Shown: piece after piece, positions 54,527-63,846 of the stretch
Layout of the letters: each line of letters begins with the position of its first letter
Position numbering within the stretch: position 1 is the stretch's first letter
Source: Pseudomonas parakoreensis
Lineage (GTDB): Bacteria > Pseudomonadota > Gammaproteobacteria > Pseudomonadales > Pseudomonadaceae
Assembly: GCF_021602155.1 (NCBI RefSeq)
Contig: NZ_BQHY01000001.1
Coordinates: 496,001 to 560,000 of the forward strand
Direction: 5' to 3'
DNA length: 64,000 bases
Program-made: the position numbers and the translations under genes
The notes under the pieces: generated by a model
Databases searched by the model: none
What the model was told of the DNA's origin: nothing
What the model saw: only the letters and a program-made list of their open reading frames with translations

Positions 54527-54618
54527 CTTCGCGGGCAAGCCCGCTCCCACAGTGTCCGTGTCGTACTCAAAGCTCATGTACGCCCGATATCCTGTGGGAG
54601 CGGGCTTGCCCGCGAAGG
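54527..54618. repeat. REP inverted pair, class B'
   Basis: Arms CTTCGCGGGCAAGCCCGCTC and GAGCGGGCTTGCCCGCGAAG lie between convergent AraC and sensor-kinase genes. Confidence 0.88.
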
Positions 54619-54624
54619 CGCCCG

Positions 54625-56010
54625 TCAGACAACCTCAAAACCCAGCTCGAACACCGTACCTGCAGCATCACTGCTCACCCGCACCCGCCCGCCATGCAAC
54701 TGCATGATCGACTGCACAATCGCCAGCCCCAGCCCACCCGAATCTCCAGGCTGCGCCCGAGAAGGGTCGACGCGATAGAAGCGGTCGAACAGTTTGCCCA
54801 GATGTTCTGGCGCAATCACCGGGCCGTGGTTGTGTACCTGCAACCAACACACACCCGCCTCATCACGGCGGCGCAGGCTGATCGGCGTGCCTTCATCGGC
54901 GTGGCGCACCGCGTTGGCCAGCAGATTACCCAGGGCGCGTTGCAGCAGTTGCTGGTCGGCCAACAGTTCGCCGTGCAGCTGGTTTTCCAGGCGCAACTGA
55001 CGATCATCGGCCAAGGCTTCGAAGTAGTCGCACAGCTCGCTGCCGAGGCTGTGCAGATCCAGGGTTTGCAAGTCGAGCGCGCGCTCCGCCTGTTCGGCGC
55101 GGGCGAGGAACATCAGGTTTTCGGCCATGCGCTTGAGGCGTTCGAATTCTTCCATGTTCGAGGCCAGCAGCTCCTGATACTCCGCCGTGCTGCGCGGATG
55201 GTTCAGCGCCTGACCGTTGCTGGCGAGCAAGGTGTGCAAAGGCGTGCGGATCTCATGGGCCAGATCGGCCGAAAACTGCGACAGCCGCTGCACGCTGTGG
55301 TCCAGCCGCGCGAGCATGCCGTTGAGCGCCTGCACCGGTTCGAGCAGTTCGGCGGGGGTGCCGCTGGCGGGCAGACGCTGGTCGAGGCTGCGCAGATCAA
55401 TGCCGCGCACCGCCGCGCTTAACTGGCGCAACGGTTGCAGGCCACGGCGCAGCAGCACCAGCCCCAGCGCGAACGCCAGCAACGCACCGAGCCCGACGGC
55501 CAAGTACAGGCGCAAGCGATAACTGGCGAGCATCTGTTCCCGTTCAGTGAGCACCTTGCCGGCGATCACCGTCAGCGGCTCGCCGTTCGGCCCTTGAGCG
55601 TCACCGGACAACAGCGCCAGCTCGGCGCCGTCCGGCGCCTGCCAGGTCAGCACATCGCGACGCTGCGGCGTTTGCTCGCGTGCGATTGCGTTCAATGGCG
55701 GCAACTCACGCTGGCGCGGATTGATCGCGATCACGTTCGAGCCATCGGCGCGCCGCACCAGCAACAGGCTGTCGAGGTTACCGAGCATGTTCTGATAGAG
55801 ACGTGGCCGCGCCTGTAAAGCGCCGAGGCTATCGCTGTCGGCGAGCAAGGCGCGCACTTGCTCCAGGCGGCCAAGCAACGCCAGATCATCCCGGTAGGCG
55901 ATCTCCGAGTCGAGCGAGCGGTAGAGAAACACACCGATCGCACTCAACACCAACGCGCAGACCACGGCGAACGCCAGCGCCAGACGCCAGGCGATCGACC
56001 TAGACCGCAT
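54625..56010 (-). CDS. Sensor histidine kinase, heavy-metal/HprS-like
   Basis: The 461-residue kinase has two transmembrane helices (about 8-28 and 168-188) around a roughly 140-residue periplasmic sensor, HAMP ([20 protein letters not shown]), dimerisation domain with the phospho-His in [18 protein letters not shown], and an ATPase domain ([33 protein letters not shown]). It overlaps the regulator gene by 11 bp. CusS/CopS/HprS-type architecture. The HIU-hydrolase target nearby and the HprR-like box favour HprS-like redox sensing over metal sensing, an inference. Confidence 0.82.
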   Translation of the reverse strand: MRSRSIAWRLALAFAVVCALVLSAIGVFLYRSLDSEIAYRDDLALLGRLEQVRALLADSDSLGALQARPRLYQNMLGNLDSLLLVRRADGSNVIAINPRQRELPPLNAIAREQTPQRRDVLTWQAPDGAELALLSGDAQGPNGEPLTVIAGKVLTEREQMLASYRLRLYLAVGLGALLAFALGLVLLRRGLQPLRQLSAAVRGIDLRSLDQRLPASGTPAELLEPVQALNGMLARLDHSVQRLSQFSADLAHEIRTPLHTLLASNGQALNHPRSTAEYQELLASNMEEFERLKRMAENLMFLARAEQAERALDLQTLDLHSLGSELCDYFEALADDRQLRLENQLHGELLADQQLLQRALGNLLANAVRHADEGTPISLRRRDEAGVCWLQVHNHGPVIAPEHLGKLFDRFYRVDPSRAQPGDSGGLGLAIVQSIMQLHGGRVRVSSDAAGTVFELGFEVV

Positions 56011-56680
56011 CGTCGGGCGCCTCCAGCTGATAGCCGACGCCGCGCACGGTGTGAATCAGTTTCGGCATGAACGGGTCATCGACCTTGGCCCGCAGGCGGC
56101 GCACCGCGACTTCGACCATGTTGGTGTCGCTGTCGAAATTGAGGTTCCACACCTGCGAGGCGATCAGCGTGCGCGACAGCACTTCGCCCTGGCGACTGGC
56201 GAGCAGTTGCAGCAGGGCGAATTCCTTGTTGGTCAGGGCAATGCGCTGGCCGCCGCGACTGACTCGACGCCGCAGCACGTCGATTTCCAGATCGGCGATG
56301 CTGTAGGACTCGGCCTCGCGCAATGGCCCGCGGCGCAGCAGCGTACGCACCCGCGCGAGCAACTCGGCGAAGGCGAAGGGTTTGAGCAGATAGTCGTCGG
56401 CGCCGAGTTCGAGGCCGCGTACGCGGTCTTCGATGGCATCCTTGGCGGTCAGGAACAACACCGGCGTGGCGCCGCGCTGGCGGATCAGTTGCAGCAATTG
56501 CCAGCCATTGAGGCCCGGCAGCATCACGTCGAGGATGATCAGGTCGTAGGCCTGCTGCTCGATGAAATAGCGCCCATCGAGGCCATTGAGCGCCACGTCC
56601 ACGGCAAACCCCGATTCGCCCAGGCCCTTGGCCAGGAAATTCGCGGTTTTGGCTTCATCTTCTACGACCAGCAAACGCAT
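56000..56680 (-). CDS. OmpR-family response regulator, HprR/CusR-like
   Basis: The 226-residue regulator has a receiver domain with phospho-Asp51 ([16 protein letters not shown]), Lys in [15 protein letters not shown], and a C-terminal winged helix ([38 protein letters not shown]). ATG at 56680 follows GAGGTG; an upstream in-frame ATG at 56704 lacks the family N-terminus. It is divergent from the haem-binding-like and HIU-hydrolase genes with a palindromic box between. It resembles E. coli CusR/HprR in length and motifs. Confidence 0.85.
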   Translation of the reverse strand: MRLLVVEDEAKTANFLAKGLGESGFAVDVALNGLDGRYFIEQQAYDLIILDVMLPGLNGWQLLQLIRQRGATPVLFLTAKDAIEDRVRGLELGADDYLLKPFAFAELLARVRTLLRRGPLREAESYSIADLEIDVLRRRVSRGGQRIALTNKEFALLQLLASRQGEVLSRTLIASQVWNLNFDSDTNMVEVAVRRLRAKVDDPFMPKLIHTVRGVGYQLEAPDDAV

Positions 56681-56733
56681 GGCACACCTCGATTGATCAG
56701 GCACACAGGCTAGGCGCCTTCGACGGCGTTGCC

Positions 56734-56751
56734 CATTACAAACTTGTAATC
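56734..56751. promoter_or_regulatory. HprR/CusR-type response-regulator box
   Basis: CATTACAAACTTGTAATC contains ATTACAA-AC-TTGTAAT, a perfect inverted repeat with 2-bp spacer. It differs in few positions from the E. coli HprR box as remembered (CATTACAAAATTGTAATG). It stands 54 bp before the regulator start and 66 bp before the divergent gene, serving both. Confidence 0.65.
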
Positions 56752-56816
56752 CGACTGACGGAGTTCTGACGAAGACCGCCGATTAAGGTGACGACCTTAG
56801 CTTTTGGAGCCTGTCC

Positions 56817-57302
56817 ATGACCGTCAAATACCTTGCAGCCAGCCTCGCCCTCGGCCTCAGCGCCAGCGCTTTCGCCGCCCCTGAACTGCCGCGTCACGCT
56901 GACATCGACCTGAAAACCGCACGCCTGCTGGCCGACAACGCACTGAGCAATTGCACCGCGACGGTATCGGTGCTCGACCGTGGCGGCAACGTGCTGGTGA
57001 CCCTGCGCGGCGACGGCATCGGCCCGCACAATACCGCGGCCAGCCAGCGCAAGGCTTACACCGCGCTGTCGACGAAAACCCCGACCCGGCTGTTCGCCGA
57101 GCGCGCCCGCAGCAACCCGGAAACCGCCAACCTCAACACCCTCGACGAGCTGTTGTTGCTCGGCGGCGGGATTCCGTTGTTCGCCGGCAATGAGTTGGTC
57201 GGCGCCATGGGCGTGGCCGGTTCCGGCGGCGGCGAGCAGGACGAAAACTGTGCCATCAAGGCCGCCGAAAAGGCCGGCCTGACCCTTACCCGTTCCCAAT
57301 AA
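56817..57302 (+). CDS. GlcG/HbpS-family periplasmic protein
   Basis: The 161-residue protein has a signal peptide ending ASAFA (about 20) and a GlcG/PduO-C fold: CTATVSVLDRGGNVLVTLRG, ASQRKAYTALSTKTPT, LLLGGGIPLFAGNELVGAMG. HbpS in Streptomyces of this family binds haem and works with a two-component redox sensor, a suggestive parallel with the divergent system. The haem role here is inference. The next gene starts 11 bp later. Confidence 0.8.
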   Translation: MTVKYLAASLALGLSASAFAAPELPRHADIDLKTARLLADNALSNCTATVSVLDRGGNVLVTLRGDGIGPHNTAASQRKAYTALSTKTPTRLFAERARSNPETANLNTLDELLLLGGGIPLFAGNELVGAMGVAGSGGGEQDENCAIKAAEKAGLTLTRSQ

Positions 57303-57313
57303 GGAGACTGACC

Positions 57314-57724
57314 ATGACCACCCTGCGCATGACCTTCGCCGCACTCGGCCTGAGTGCCTTCTCCGGCCTGGCGCTGGCCGCCGGCAATCCACTGAGCGTG
57401 CACGTGCTCAACCTGGAAAACGGCCTGCCCTCGCCGGGCGTCAATGTGACGCTGGAAAAACACGTCGGCCAGAACTGGCAGCCACTGGCCCAGGGCACCA
57501 CCAACGAGCAGGGACGCATCGCCGAACTGTTCCCGGCCAAACAGCCTTTCGAAGCGGGCGAATACCGGGTGGTGTTCAAGACCGGCGAGTATTTCGAGAA
57601 GAACAAGCGCGAGACGTTTTTCCCGGAGATCCCGGTGATTTTCCAGGTGAAGCAGACTGACCAGCACTACCACATCCCGTTGCTGCTCAGCCCTTACGGT
57701 TTCTCGACCTATCGCGGCTCGTAA
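57314..57724 (+). CDS. hiuH: Periplasmic 5-hydroxyisourate hydrolase (transthyretin-like)
   Basis: The 136-residue protein has a signal peptide (about 1-22, GLALA) and a full transthyretin-like HIU hydrolase: LSVHVLNLENGLPSPGV with the active His, GTTNEQGRI with the Arg, and HYHIPLLLSPYGFSTYRGS with the second His and the YRGS end signature. Cytoplasmic family members act in uric acid breakdown; exported ones are known in enterics. Operon with the GlcG-like gene. E. coli hiuH lies beside and is controlled by HprRS, the same arrangement as here. Confidence 0.87.
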   Translation: MTTLRMTFAALGLSAFSGLALAAGNPLSVHVLNLENGLPSPGVNVTLEKHVGQNWQPLAQGTTNEQGRIAELFPAKQPFEAGEYRVVFKTGEYFEKNKRETFFPEIPVIFQVKQTDQHYHIPLLLSPYGFSTYRGS

Positions 57725-57779
57725 GCCACACTCCTGCAGGTTCTGTGGTTTGCCTCAAAGATCATGGATAGTTGAGAAC

Positions 57780-57872
57780 CCTGTGGGAGCTGGCTTGCCA
57801 GCGATGGCATCAGTTCAGCAAGCATGCATGTCGACTGATGCACCGCAATCGCTGGCAAGCCAGCTCCCACAG
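57780..57872. repeat. REP inverted pair, class B
   Basis: Arms CTGTGGGAGCTGGCTTGCCA and TGGCAAGCCAGCTCCCACAG lie between convergent hiuH and Crp-family genes. Confidence 0.88.
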
Positions 57873-57889
57873 TGGAATGGTGTGAGTTT

Positions 57890-58570
57890 TCAGACAGTGG
57901 CGACGGCGCGCAATCGCTCGGCATCGAGAATCTCGATCTCGCCATACCCCAACCCGATAATCCCCTGCCCCTGTAAATCTTTGAGGATCTGATTGGTAGT
58001 CTGGCGTGACAGCGAGAGCATCGACGCCAGCTGTTCCTGAGGCAATTGCAGGACCCGGCGTGGCGCATCGATTTCACCGTAGCCCTCGGCGATCATCAGC
58101 AATCGATGCGCCAGGCGAGCCGGGGCCGGCAGCAGGCTCAACTGTTCGAGGTTGATAAAGGTCAAGCGCAGTTTGTGGCTCATCAGCAATGCCAGATGGC
58201 GCCAGTACACCGGTTGTTCATCGAGGATTTTCAGCAGCGTGGCCTGCGGGATATTCAGCAGCGTGCACGGCCCGACTGCATACGCATCGTGAGTGCGTGG
58301 CTGACCGTCGAACAGGCAGATTTCGCCGAACCAGTGCGGTGCCTCCACCAGGCTCAGCAACGCCTCCTTGCCCTGCTCGCTCACCGCGCCGATGCGAATC
58401 GCGCCGTCGAGAACCGCGTACAACCCGCAGGGCGGATCACCGCGCTGGAACAAGCGCTGCCCCGCCGTCAGCCGCCGCTCCCGGGCCGCCGCCAGCAGAC
58501 TATCCTGAAAGGATGTCGGCAGATGACTGAACCATTGCCCGGTCATCAGCCGTGAACGCTTATCCATCAT
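57890..58570 (-). CDS. Crp/Fnr-family regulator
   Basis: The 226-residue regulator has a cyclic-nucleotide-binding-type beta-roll (about 12-125, GQRLFQRGDPPCGLYAVLDG, EICLFDGQPRTHDAYAVGPC) and a C-terminal HTH (LPQEQLASMLSLSRQTTNQI). No Fnr-type Cys cluster is seen. Two adjacent ATG codons (58570 and 58567) follow GGGAG; either may be used. Divergent from the Mpo1-like gene. The ligand and targets are unknown. Confidence 0.82.
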   Translation of the reverse strand: MMDKRSRLMTGQWFSHLPTSFQDSLLAAARERRLTAGQRLFQRGDPPCGLYAVLDGAIRIGAVSEQGKEALLSLVEAPHWFGEICLFDGQPRTHDAYAVGPCTLLNIPQATLLKILDEQPVYWRHLALLMSHKLRLTFINLEQLSLLPAPARLAHRLLMIAEGYGEIDAPRRVLQLPQEQLASMLSLSRQTTNQILKDLQGQGIIGLGYGEIEILDAERLRAVATV

Positions 58571-58652
58571 GATCACTCCCAACTGTCGCCTGCCTGACAG
58601 AGCGAACACCGAACCCGAGGCATGCTGCACGCACCCTACAGGAGGAACAACA

Positions 58653-59180
58653 ATGAAAAGCCTCGTCGACCATCTCAGTCAATACGCCGCCTACCACCGC
58701 GACCCGCGCAACATCGCCAGCCACTTTATCGGCATTCCGCTGATCGTGGTGGCGGTGGCCGTTTTATTGTCGCGACCAGCGTGGTCACTGGGCGGCTTGT
58801 GGATCTCTCCGACGGTGCTCTTGGCGCTGGCCTCGGCATGGTTTTATCTGCGCCTGGAAGTGAAACTCGGCGTGTTGATGACGGTGCTGATGGGCCTGTC
58901 GGTCTGGGCCGGACATGCATTGGCGCAGCAGAGCACGATGGTCTGGCTCAGCAGCGGGCTGGCGATGTTTGTGATTGGCTGGGTGATCCAGTTTGTCGGG
59001 CACCACTACGAGGGGCGTAAACCGGCGTTTGTCGATGATGTCAGCGGGTTGATTGTCGGGCCGCTGTTTGTCGTGGCCGAAGTGGCGTTCATGCTGGGAA
59101 TGCGCCACGAGTTGAAAGCTCAGATCGAGGCGCGGGCGGGGGTGGTGCGGGTCAATCCGAATCGCAATGCGGCGGCTTAG
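58653..59180 (+). CDS. Mpo1-like (DUF962/YGL010w) membrane protein
   Basis: The 175-residue protein has about four transmembrane helices and the family motifs HRDPRNIASHFIGIPL and QFVGHHYEGRKPAFVDD; their histidines bind iron in yeast Mpo1, a dioxygenase in 2-hydroxy fatty-acid alpha-oxidation. An AGGAGG site lies close upstream of ATG at 58653. Biochemical role in bacteria is unestablished. The final residues are not conserved-looking. Confidence 0.8.
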   Translation: MKSLVDHLSQYAAYHRDPRNIASHFIGIPLIVVAVAVLLSRPAWSLGGLWISPTVLLALASAWFYLRLEVKLGVLMTVLMGLSVWAGHALAQQSTMVWLSSGLAMFVIGWVIQFVGHHYEGRKPAFVDDVSGLIVGPLFVVAEVAFMLGMRHELKAQIEARAGVVRVNPNRNAAA

Positions 59181-59188
59181 GCCGCTTT

Positions 59189-59267
59189 AAAAGATCGCAG
59201 CCTGCGGCAGCTCCTACAGGAGAAACGCATTCCAATGTAGGAGCTGCCGCAGGCTGCGATCTTTTGA
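59189..59267. repeat. REP inverted pair, class A
   Basis: Arms AAAAGATCGCAGCCTGCGGC and GCCGCAGGCTGCGATCTTTT end 2 bp before the cysA stop codon region, between convergent genes. Confidence 0.9.
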
Positions 59268-59269
59268 CT

Positions 59270-60259
59270 TTAGAGGCTGGCGACTTTCTGCCAGACCTTC
59301 GGCTTGAAGAACAGGGTTTCACCCTTGGCCAGACCGATCAGGCTGTCGTGATCCTTCACCACTTCGGCCTCGATCAGGTCCGTTTGCCCTTCCACCTTCA
59401 ACGTCACCCGTGTGGTCGCGCCCAGCGGCCGGATATCGCGCACTTCAGCGGCGTGGTGATCTTCCAGCTCATGTTTGGACAACGACACTTCGTGCGGACG
59501 GAACAGCACGTGGTTGTCGTCGCTGAGCAACAAGCGGTTGGAGTCGCCGAGGAAGTGATAAACGAAGTCGCTGGCCGGGTTTTCGTAGACGTCACCCGGT
59601 GAGCCGATCTGTTCGATCACGCCTTTGTTCATCACCACGATGCGATCGGCGACTTCCATCGCTTCTTCCTGGTCGTGGGTCACGAATACCGACGTCAGGT
59701 TGATGTCTTCGTGCAGGCGCGCCAGCCAGCGACGCAGCTCTTTACGCACCTTGGCGTCGAGGGCGCCGAACGGTTCGTCGAGCAGCAGCACTTTCGGCTC
59801 CACCGCCAGAGCACGAGCCAGGGCGATACGCTGACGCTGGCCGCCGGACAGTTGCTCCGGGTAGCGATCGGCCAACCAGTCCAGCTGCACCATGTTCAGC
59901 AGTTCGTGGACCTTGGTCGCGATCTGGCTTTCGCTCGGGCGCTGGTTTTTCGGTTTCATGCGCAGGCCGAACGCGACGTTGTCGAACACCGTCATGTGCC
60001 GGAACAGCGCGTAGTGCTGGAACACGAAACCGACGTTGCGATCACGCACGTCGTGGCCGGAGACGTCTTCGCCGTGAAAGACGATGTTGCCCTGATCCGG
60101 AGTTTCCAGGCCGGCGATGATCCGCAGCAGCGTGGTCTTGCCGCAGCCGGACGGGCCGAGCAGCGCCACCAGTTCACCGCTCTGAATGTCCAGGCTGATG
60201 TTGTCCAGCGCCTTGAACGCATTGAAATTCTTGCTGACGTTACGCACTTCGATCGACAT
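59270..60259 (-). CDS. cysA: Sulfate/thiosulfate ABC transporter ATP-binding protein
   Basis: The 329-residue ATPase has Walker [10 protein letters not shown], signature [15 protein letters not shown], Walker [16 protein letters not shown]-loop VTHDQEEAM, and a C-terminal TOBE-type regulatory domain (about 240-329). It energises sulfate and thiosulfate import through CysT and CysW. It is the last gene of the oscA-sbp-cysTWA cluster, 3 bp after cysW. Confidence 0.92.
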   Translation of the reverse strand: MSIEVRNVSKNFNAFKALDNISLDIQSGELVALLGPSGCGKTTLLRIIAGLETPDQGNIVFHGEDVSGHDVRDRNVGFVFQHYALFRHMTVFDNVAFGLRMKPKNQRPSESQIATKVHELLNMVQLDWLADRYPEQLSGGQRQRIALARALAVEPKVLLLDEPFGALDAKVRKELRRWLARLHEDINLTSVFVTHDQEEAMEVADRIVVMNKGVIEQIGSPGDVYENPASDFVYHFLGDSNRLLLSDDNHVLFRPHEVSLSKHELEDHHAAEVRDIRPLGATTRVTLKVEGQTDLIEAEVVKDHDSLIGLAKGETLFFKPKVWQKVASL

Positions 60260-60262
60260 GAA

Positions 60263-61135
60263 TTATTCCTCCGCGGCGCTGGCGCGCAGGCGGTTGATAC
60301 GGTTTTCGCTCCACTGCTTGAGCAGCAGGATGAAGAGCGCCAGGATCAGCAACAGGCTCGCCACGGCGAACGCGGCCACGTGGTTGTATTCGTTGTAGAG
60401 GATCTCGACGTGCAGCGGCAAGGTGTTGGTCACCCCGCGAATGTGCCCGGAGACCACCGACACCGCACCGAACTCACCCATGGCCCGCGCGGTACACAAC
60501 ACCACGCCATAGATCAGGCCCCATTTGATGTTGGGCACGGTGACGTGCCAGAACATCTGCCAGCCGTTGGCGCCAAGCAGCCGCGCGGCCTCCTCTTCCT
60601 GCGTGCCTTGTTCCTGCATCAGCGGGATCAGTTCACGGGCCACGAACGGCACGGTGACGAAGATCGTCGCCAGCACGATGCCCGGCAGGGCGAAGACGAT
60701 CTGGATGTCGTGATCCTGCAGCCACGGCCCGAACAGGCCCTGCGCACCGAACATCAGCACGTAGACCAGACCTGCGATCACCGGCGACACCGAGAACGGC
60801 AGGTCGATCAGCGTCACCAGCATGCTCTTGCCGCGGAACGAGTATTTGCTCACGCACCACGCGGCGCTGACGCCAAACACCAGGTTCAGCGGTACCGAAA
60901 TCAGCACGGCGATCACCGTGAGTTTCAGCGCCGACAAGGCGTCCGGTTCAAAGATCGCGGTGAAGAATGCGCCGAGGCCGTTCTTCAGACCTTGCGAGAC
61001 CACGATGAACAGCGGCAGTACCAGAAACAGGAAAAAGATCAGCCAGCCAAGGCCGATCAGGATTCTGCGCGAAGTGGCACTGCCACGCCGCGCAGCGTTG
61101 GCCGAGGACGCGGCCGCAATAGACGATTGGGACAT
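60263..61135 (-). CDS. cysW: Sulfate ABC transporter permease CysW
   Basis: The 290-residue permease has about six transmembrane helices, [20 protein letters not shown] and the coupling loop [20 protein letters not shown]. It pairs with CysT. The first 25 residues are Ala/Ser-rich and cytoplasmic. It lies 13 bp after cysT and 3 bp before cysA. Confidence 0.9.
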   Translation of the reverse strand: MSQSSIAAASSANAARRGSATSRRILIGLGWLIFFLFLVLPLFIVVSQGLKNGLGAFFTAIFEPDALSALKLTVIAVLISVPLNLVFGVSAAWCVSKYSFRGKSMLVTLIDLPFSVSPVIAGLVYVLMFGAQGLFGPWLQDHDIQIVFALPGIVLATIFVTVPFVARELIPLMQEQGTQEEEAARLLGANGWQMFWHVTVPNIKWGLIYGVVLCTARAMGEFGAVSVVSGHIRGVTNTLPLHVEILYNEYNHVAAFAVASLLLILALFILLLKQWSENRINRLRASAAEE

Positions 61136-61148
61136 GGTTCGCGCCTCC

Positions 61149-61967
61149 TTATGGGGTTTCGATGCGCCGCTGCAACAGGTTGATCAGCAGCAACAGGACG
61201 AAGGAAACCACCAGCATCAGCACGCCGATGGACGTGGCACCGGTGTAATCGTACTGGTCGAGTTTGACCATGATCAGCAGCGGCAGGATCTCGGTTTTCA
61301 TTGGCATGTTGCCGGCGATGAAAATCACCGAACCGTACTCGCCGACACCCCGGGCAAAGGCCAGGGCAAATCCGGTCAGCCACGCTGGCAACAGCGCTGG
61401 CAGGAGGATATGGCGGAACACCTGCAACGGTTTCGCACCGAGGCACGCGGCAGCTTCTTCGACTTCACGGGGAATGTCAGCCAGTACCGGCTGCACCGTG
61501 CGCACCACGAACGGCAGGGTCACGAAAGTCAGCGCCAGGGTGATGCCCAACGGGGTGTAGGCGATCTTGAAACCGAGGTCGGCGGCAAACTGGCCAACCA
61601 GCCCGGTCGGGGTGTACAGCGCGGTCAGGGCAATACCGGCCACCGCCGTCGGCAGGGCGAACGGCAGGTCGATCATCGCGTCGATGACCTTGCGCCCCGG
61701 GAAGGTGTAGCGCACCAGCACCCAGGCCAGCAGCGTGCCGATGATGCCGTTGATGATCGCGGCACACAGCGCGGTGCCGAAGCTCAGCTTCAGAGCAGCC
61801 AGCACGCGCGGTGCGGAGATGATCGTCCAGAACTGATCCCAGGTGAGTTGGGCGGCGTGGACGAACATCGCCGCCAGCGGGATAAGCACAATCAGGCTGA
61901 GGTACACCAAGGTGTAACCCAGCGTCAGCCCGAAGCCGGGTATGACGGGGGATATACGACGCGACAT
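61149..61967 (-). CDS. cysT: Sulfate ABC transporter permease CysT (CysU)
   Basis: The 272-residue permease has about six transmembrane helices, [20 protein letters not shown] and the coupling loop [23 protein letters not shown] at 61967 ([11 protein letters not shown]) has AGGGA 5 bp upstream; the frame extends upstream through a REP and is not credible there. First permease of the cluster. Confidence 0.9.
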   Translation of the reverse strand: MSRRISPVIPGFGLTLGYTLVYLSLIVLIPLAAMFVHAAQLTWDQFWTIISAPRVLAALKLSFGTALCAAIINGIIGTLLAWVLVRYTFPGRKVIDAMIDLPFALPTAVAGIALTALYTPTGLVGQFAADLGFKIAYTPLGITLALTFVTLPFVVRTVQPVLADIPREVEEAAACLGAKPLQVFRHILLPALLPAWLTGFALAFARGVGEYGSVIFIAGNMPMKTEILPLLIMVKLDQYDYTGATSIGVLMLVVSFVLLLLINLLQRRIETP

Positions 61968-62009
61968 AAAAGTCCCTGGTTGAAAACGCATCAATGTGGC
62001 AGCGAGCCC

Positions 62010-62142
62010 TGTGGTGAGGGGATTTATCCCCGACCGACTGCGAAGCAGTCGCAAAACCAGAGTTCGCGGTAGATTTGATTCACCGCAAAGGTCGGCGTTG
62101 GGGCTGCTGCGCAACCCATCGGGGATGAATCCCCTCACCACA
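62010..62142. repeat. REP inverted pair, class C', within the sulfate-uptake cluster
   Basis: Arms TGTGGTGAGGGGATTTATCC and GGATGAATCCCCTCACCACA enclose inner blocks GACTGCGAAGCAGTC and GCGGTAG...CACCGC. It separates sbp from cysT on the same strand and could lower downstream expression relative to the abundant binding protein. Confidence 0.85.
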
Positions 62143-62196
62143 AAGGCTCACTCCCACATCTCAAGTGCCTGAACTTCAGGCTCATTGTGGGTCAGA

Positions 62197-63210
62197 TTAC
62201 TGCGCCTGGTAGATCTGGTCGAACACGCCACCGTCGTTGAAGAATTTCGGCTGTGCGGATTTCCAGCCGCCGAAGTCCTTGTCGATGGTCACCAGCTCCA
62301 GTTTCGGGAACTGCTGGGCGTACTTCGCCGCCACGTCCTTGTCACGCGGACGGTAGAAGTTCTTCGCGGCGATCTCCTGACCGGCCGGGCTGTACAGGTG
62401 CTTCAAATAAGCTTCAGCGATCTGCTCGTTGCCTTTTTTCTCGGCGTTCTTGTCGACCACCGCCACCGGTGGCTCGGCAAGGATCGACAGCGACGGCACG
62501 ACGATGTCGAACTTGTCAGCGCCGCCGTCTTCTTTCAATGCCAGGAACGCCTCGTTTTCCCAGGCCAGCAACACGTCACCCTGACCGTTGTTGACGAAGG
62601 TGATGGTCGAGCCACGAGCGCCGGTGTCCAGTACCGGAACGTGCTTGAACAGGGTCTGCACGTACTCTTTGGCTTTTTCTTCGCTGCCGCCGTTGGCTTT
62701 CAGGCCGTAGGCCCACGCGGCGAGGAAGTTCCAGCGCGCACCGCCGGAGGTTTTCGGGTTCGGGGTGATCACCGAAACGTCGTTCTTGATCAGGTCGCCC
62801 CAGTCCTTGATGCCTTTCGGGTTGCCCTTGCGCACCAGGAACACGATGGTCGAGGTGTACGGGGTGCTGGCATCCGGCAGACGCTTCTGCCAGTCGGCAG
62901 GCAGAGTCTTGCCAAGCTTTGCGATTTCGTCGATGTCGCCGGCCAGCGCCAGGGTCACCACGTCGGCGCGCAAACCGTCGATCACCGCACGGCCCTGCTT
63001 GCCAGATCCGCCATGGGATTGCTGGATTTTCACGGTGTCGCCGGCGTGATCTTTCTGCCAGAACTTGATGAATTCGGCGTTGTAGTCTTGATACAGCTCG
63101 CGCGTCGGGTCGTACGACACATTGAGCAGTTCGTAATCCTTGGCAACTGCAGAACCGGCAAACACGGCGCTGGCCAGGGCGGCCAAAGCGTAACGGCGAA
63201 TCGACGACAT
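62197..63210 (-). CDS. sbp: Periplasmic sulfate-binding protein
   Basis: The 337-residue protein has a signal peptide ending GSAVA (about 23) and the Sbp/CysP landmarks [40 protein letters not shown] and [14 protein letters not shown]. It captures sulfate for CysTWA. It follows oscA with a REP between, an arrangement known from P. corrugata and relatives. Sulfur-starvation control is expected through CysB. Confidence 0.92.
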   Translation of the reverse strand: MSSIRRYALAALASAVFAGSAVAKDYELLNVSYDPTRELYQDYNAEFIKFWQKDHAGDTVKIQQSHGGSGKQGRAVIDGLRADVVTLALAGDIDEIAKLGKTLPADWQKRLPDASTPYTSTIVFLVRKGNPKGIKDWGDLIKNDVSVITPNPKTSGGARWNFLAAWAYGLKANGGSEEKAKEYVQTLFKHVPVLDTGARGSTITFVNNGQGDVLLAWENEAFLALKEDGGADKFDIVVPSLSILAEPPVAVVDKNAEKKGNEQIAEAYLKHLYSPAGQEIAAKNFYRPRDKDVAAKYAQQFPKLELVTIDKDFGGWKSAQPKFFNDGGVFDQIYQAQ

Positions 63211-63279
63211 GGTGAAAGCTCCTGGAATTCTTGGTGGTGGCTTTTTCTTATGTATTTCGGAAATCGGGGTGCCGGTTCA

Positions 63280-63349
63280 AAGGTCGCAGCCTGCGGCAGC
63301 TCCTACACAGCCCCCTGTAGGAGCTGCCGCAGGCTGCGATCTTTTGATC
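63280..63349. repeat. REP inverted pair, class A, between oscA and sbp
   Basis: Arms GGTCGCAGCCTGCGGCAGCT and AGCTGCCGCAGGCTGCGATC are separated by only about 18 bp, the tightest pair in the window. It sits between two co-directional sulfur genes. Confidence 0.88.
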
Positions 63350-63355
63350 TTCAAA

Positions 63356-63538
63356 TCAGCTCGGTTTGTTACCCGGCTGCTGCAGACGGAATTTCTCTTT
63401 GCGTTCGATCTGCACAACCTGGGCGTTGTGCACAGTGATCTCCACCGCGCCGAAACGCAGATCGCGCAGGGCGCTCTGGATTTCCCGCAAGATGGTGCTT
63501 TCGTCCTGACCGTCAACGCTGCGAAGGGATGCGCTCAT
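63356..63538 (-). CDS. oscA: OscA, sulfur-starvation response protein (YezD/DUF2292 family)
   Basis: The 60-residue protein matches the YezD-like family with ILREIQSALRDLRFGAVEIT and VHNAQVVQIERKEKFRL. RBS AAAGGAG stands 9 bp before ATG at 63538. In P. corrugata oscA, next to sbp, is needed under sulfur starvation caused by chromate. Its molecular action is unknown. A sulfur-box variant lies about 60 bp upstream. Confidence 0.88.
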   Translation of the reverse strand: MSASLRSVDGQDESTILREIQSALRDLRFGAVEITVHNAQVVQIERKEKFRLQQPGNKPS

Positions 63539-63598
63539 GGTGCTGCTCCTTTGAATGGGATATGCCTGGCAGTGGGCGGCACTGCGTTCGGCGTGGGA

Positions 63599-63660
63599 GC
63601 AATATAAGAGAGCTGCGGATATTCTTAAAAAGACTATTTAAGAATGTTTATATAACTGGA
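63599..63660 (-). promoter_or_regulatory. oscA-sbp promoter region with sulfur-box variant
   Basis: GCAATATAAGAGAGCTGCGG (TCTCTTATATTGC towards oscA) is a divergent match to the shared element. A run of inverted A+T-rich words (ATTCTTAAAA, CTATTTAAGAAT) follows to about 63645, suitable for LysR-type binding. The rest of the gap up to the REP at 63725 shows nothing else. Confidence 0.35.
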
Positions 63661-63724
63661 AAACATTATCTGACGGGCCGAGGGTTTGCGCGGTGTTCAC
63701 TGAGTTTGAAGACTGTATGAAACC

Positions 63725-63820
63725 CTGTGGCGAGGGGATTCATCCCCGATGGACTGCGTAGCAGTCCCTGTTTTTCAGGGCCGCTGCGCGACCCATCGGG
63801 GATAAATCCCCTCGCCACAG
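63725..63820. repeat. REP inverted pair, class C'
   Basis: Arms TGTGGCGAGGGGATTCATCC and GGATAAATCCCCTCGCCACA enclose GGACTGCGTAGCAGTCC. It lies downstream of the truncated EAL gene. Confidence 0.88.
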
Positions 63821-63846
63821 GTTTGGTGTCAGCCAGAGCAGGACTG

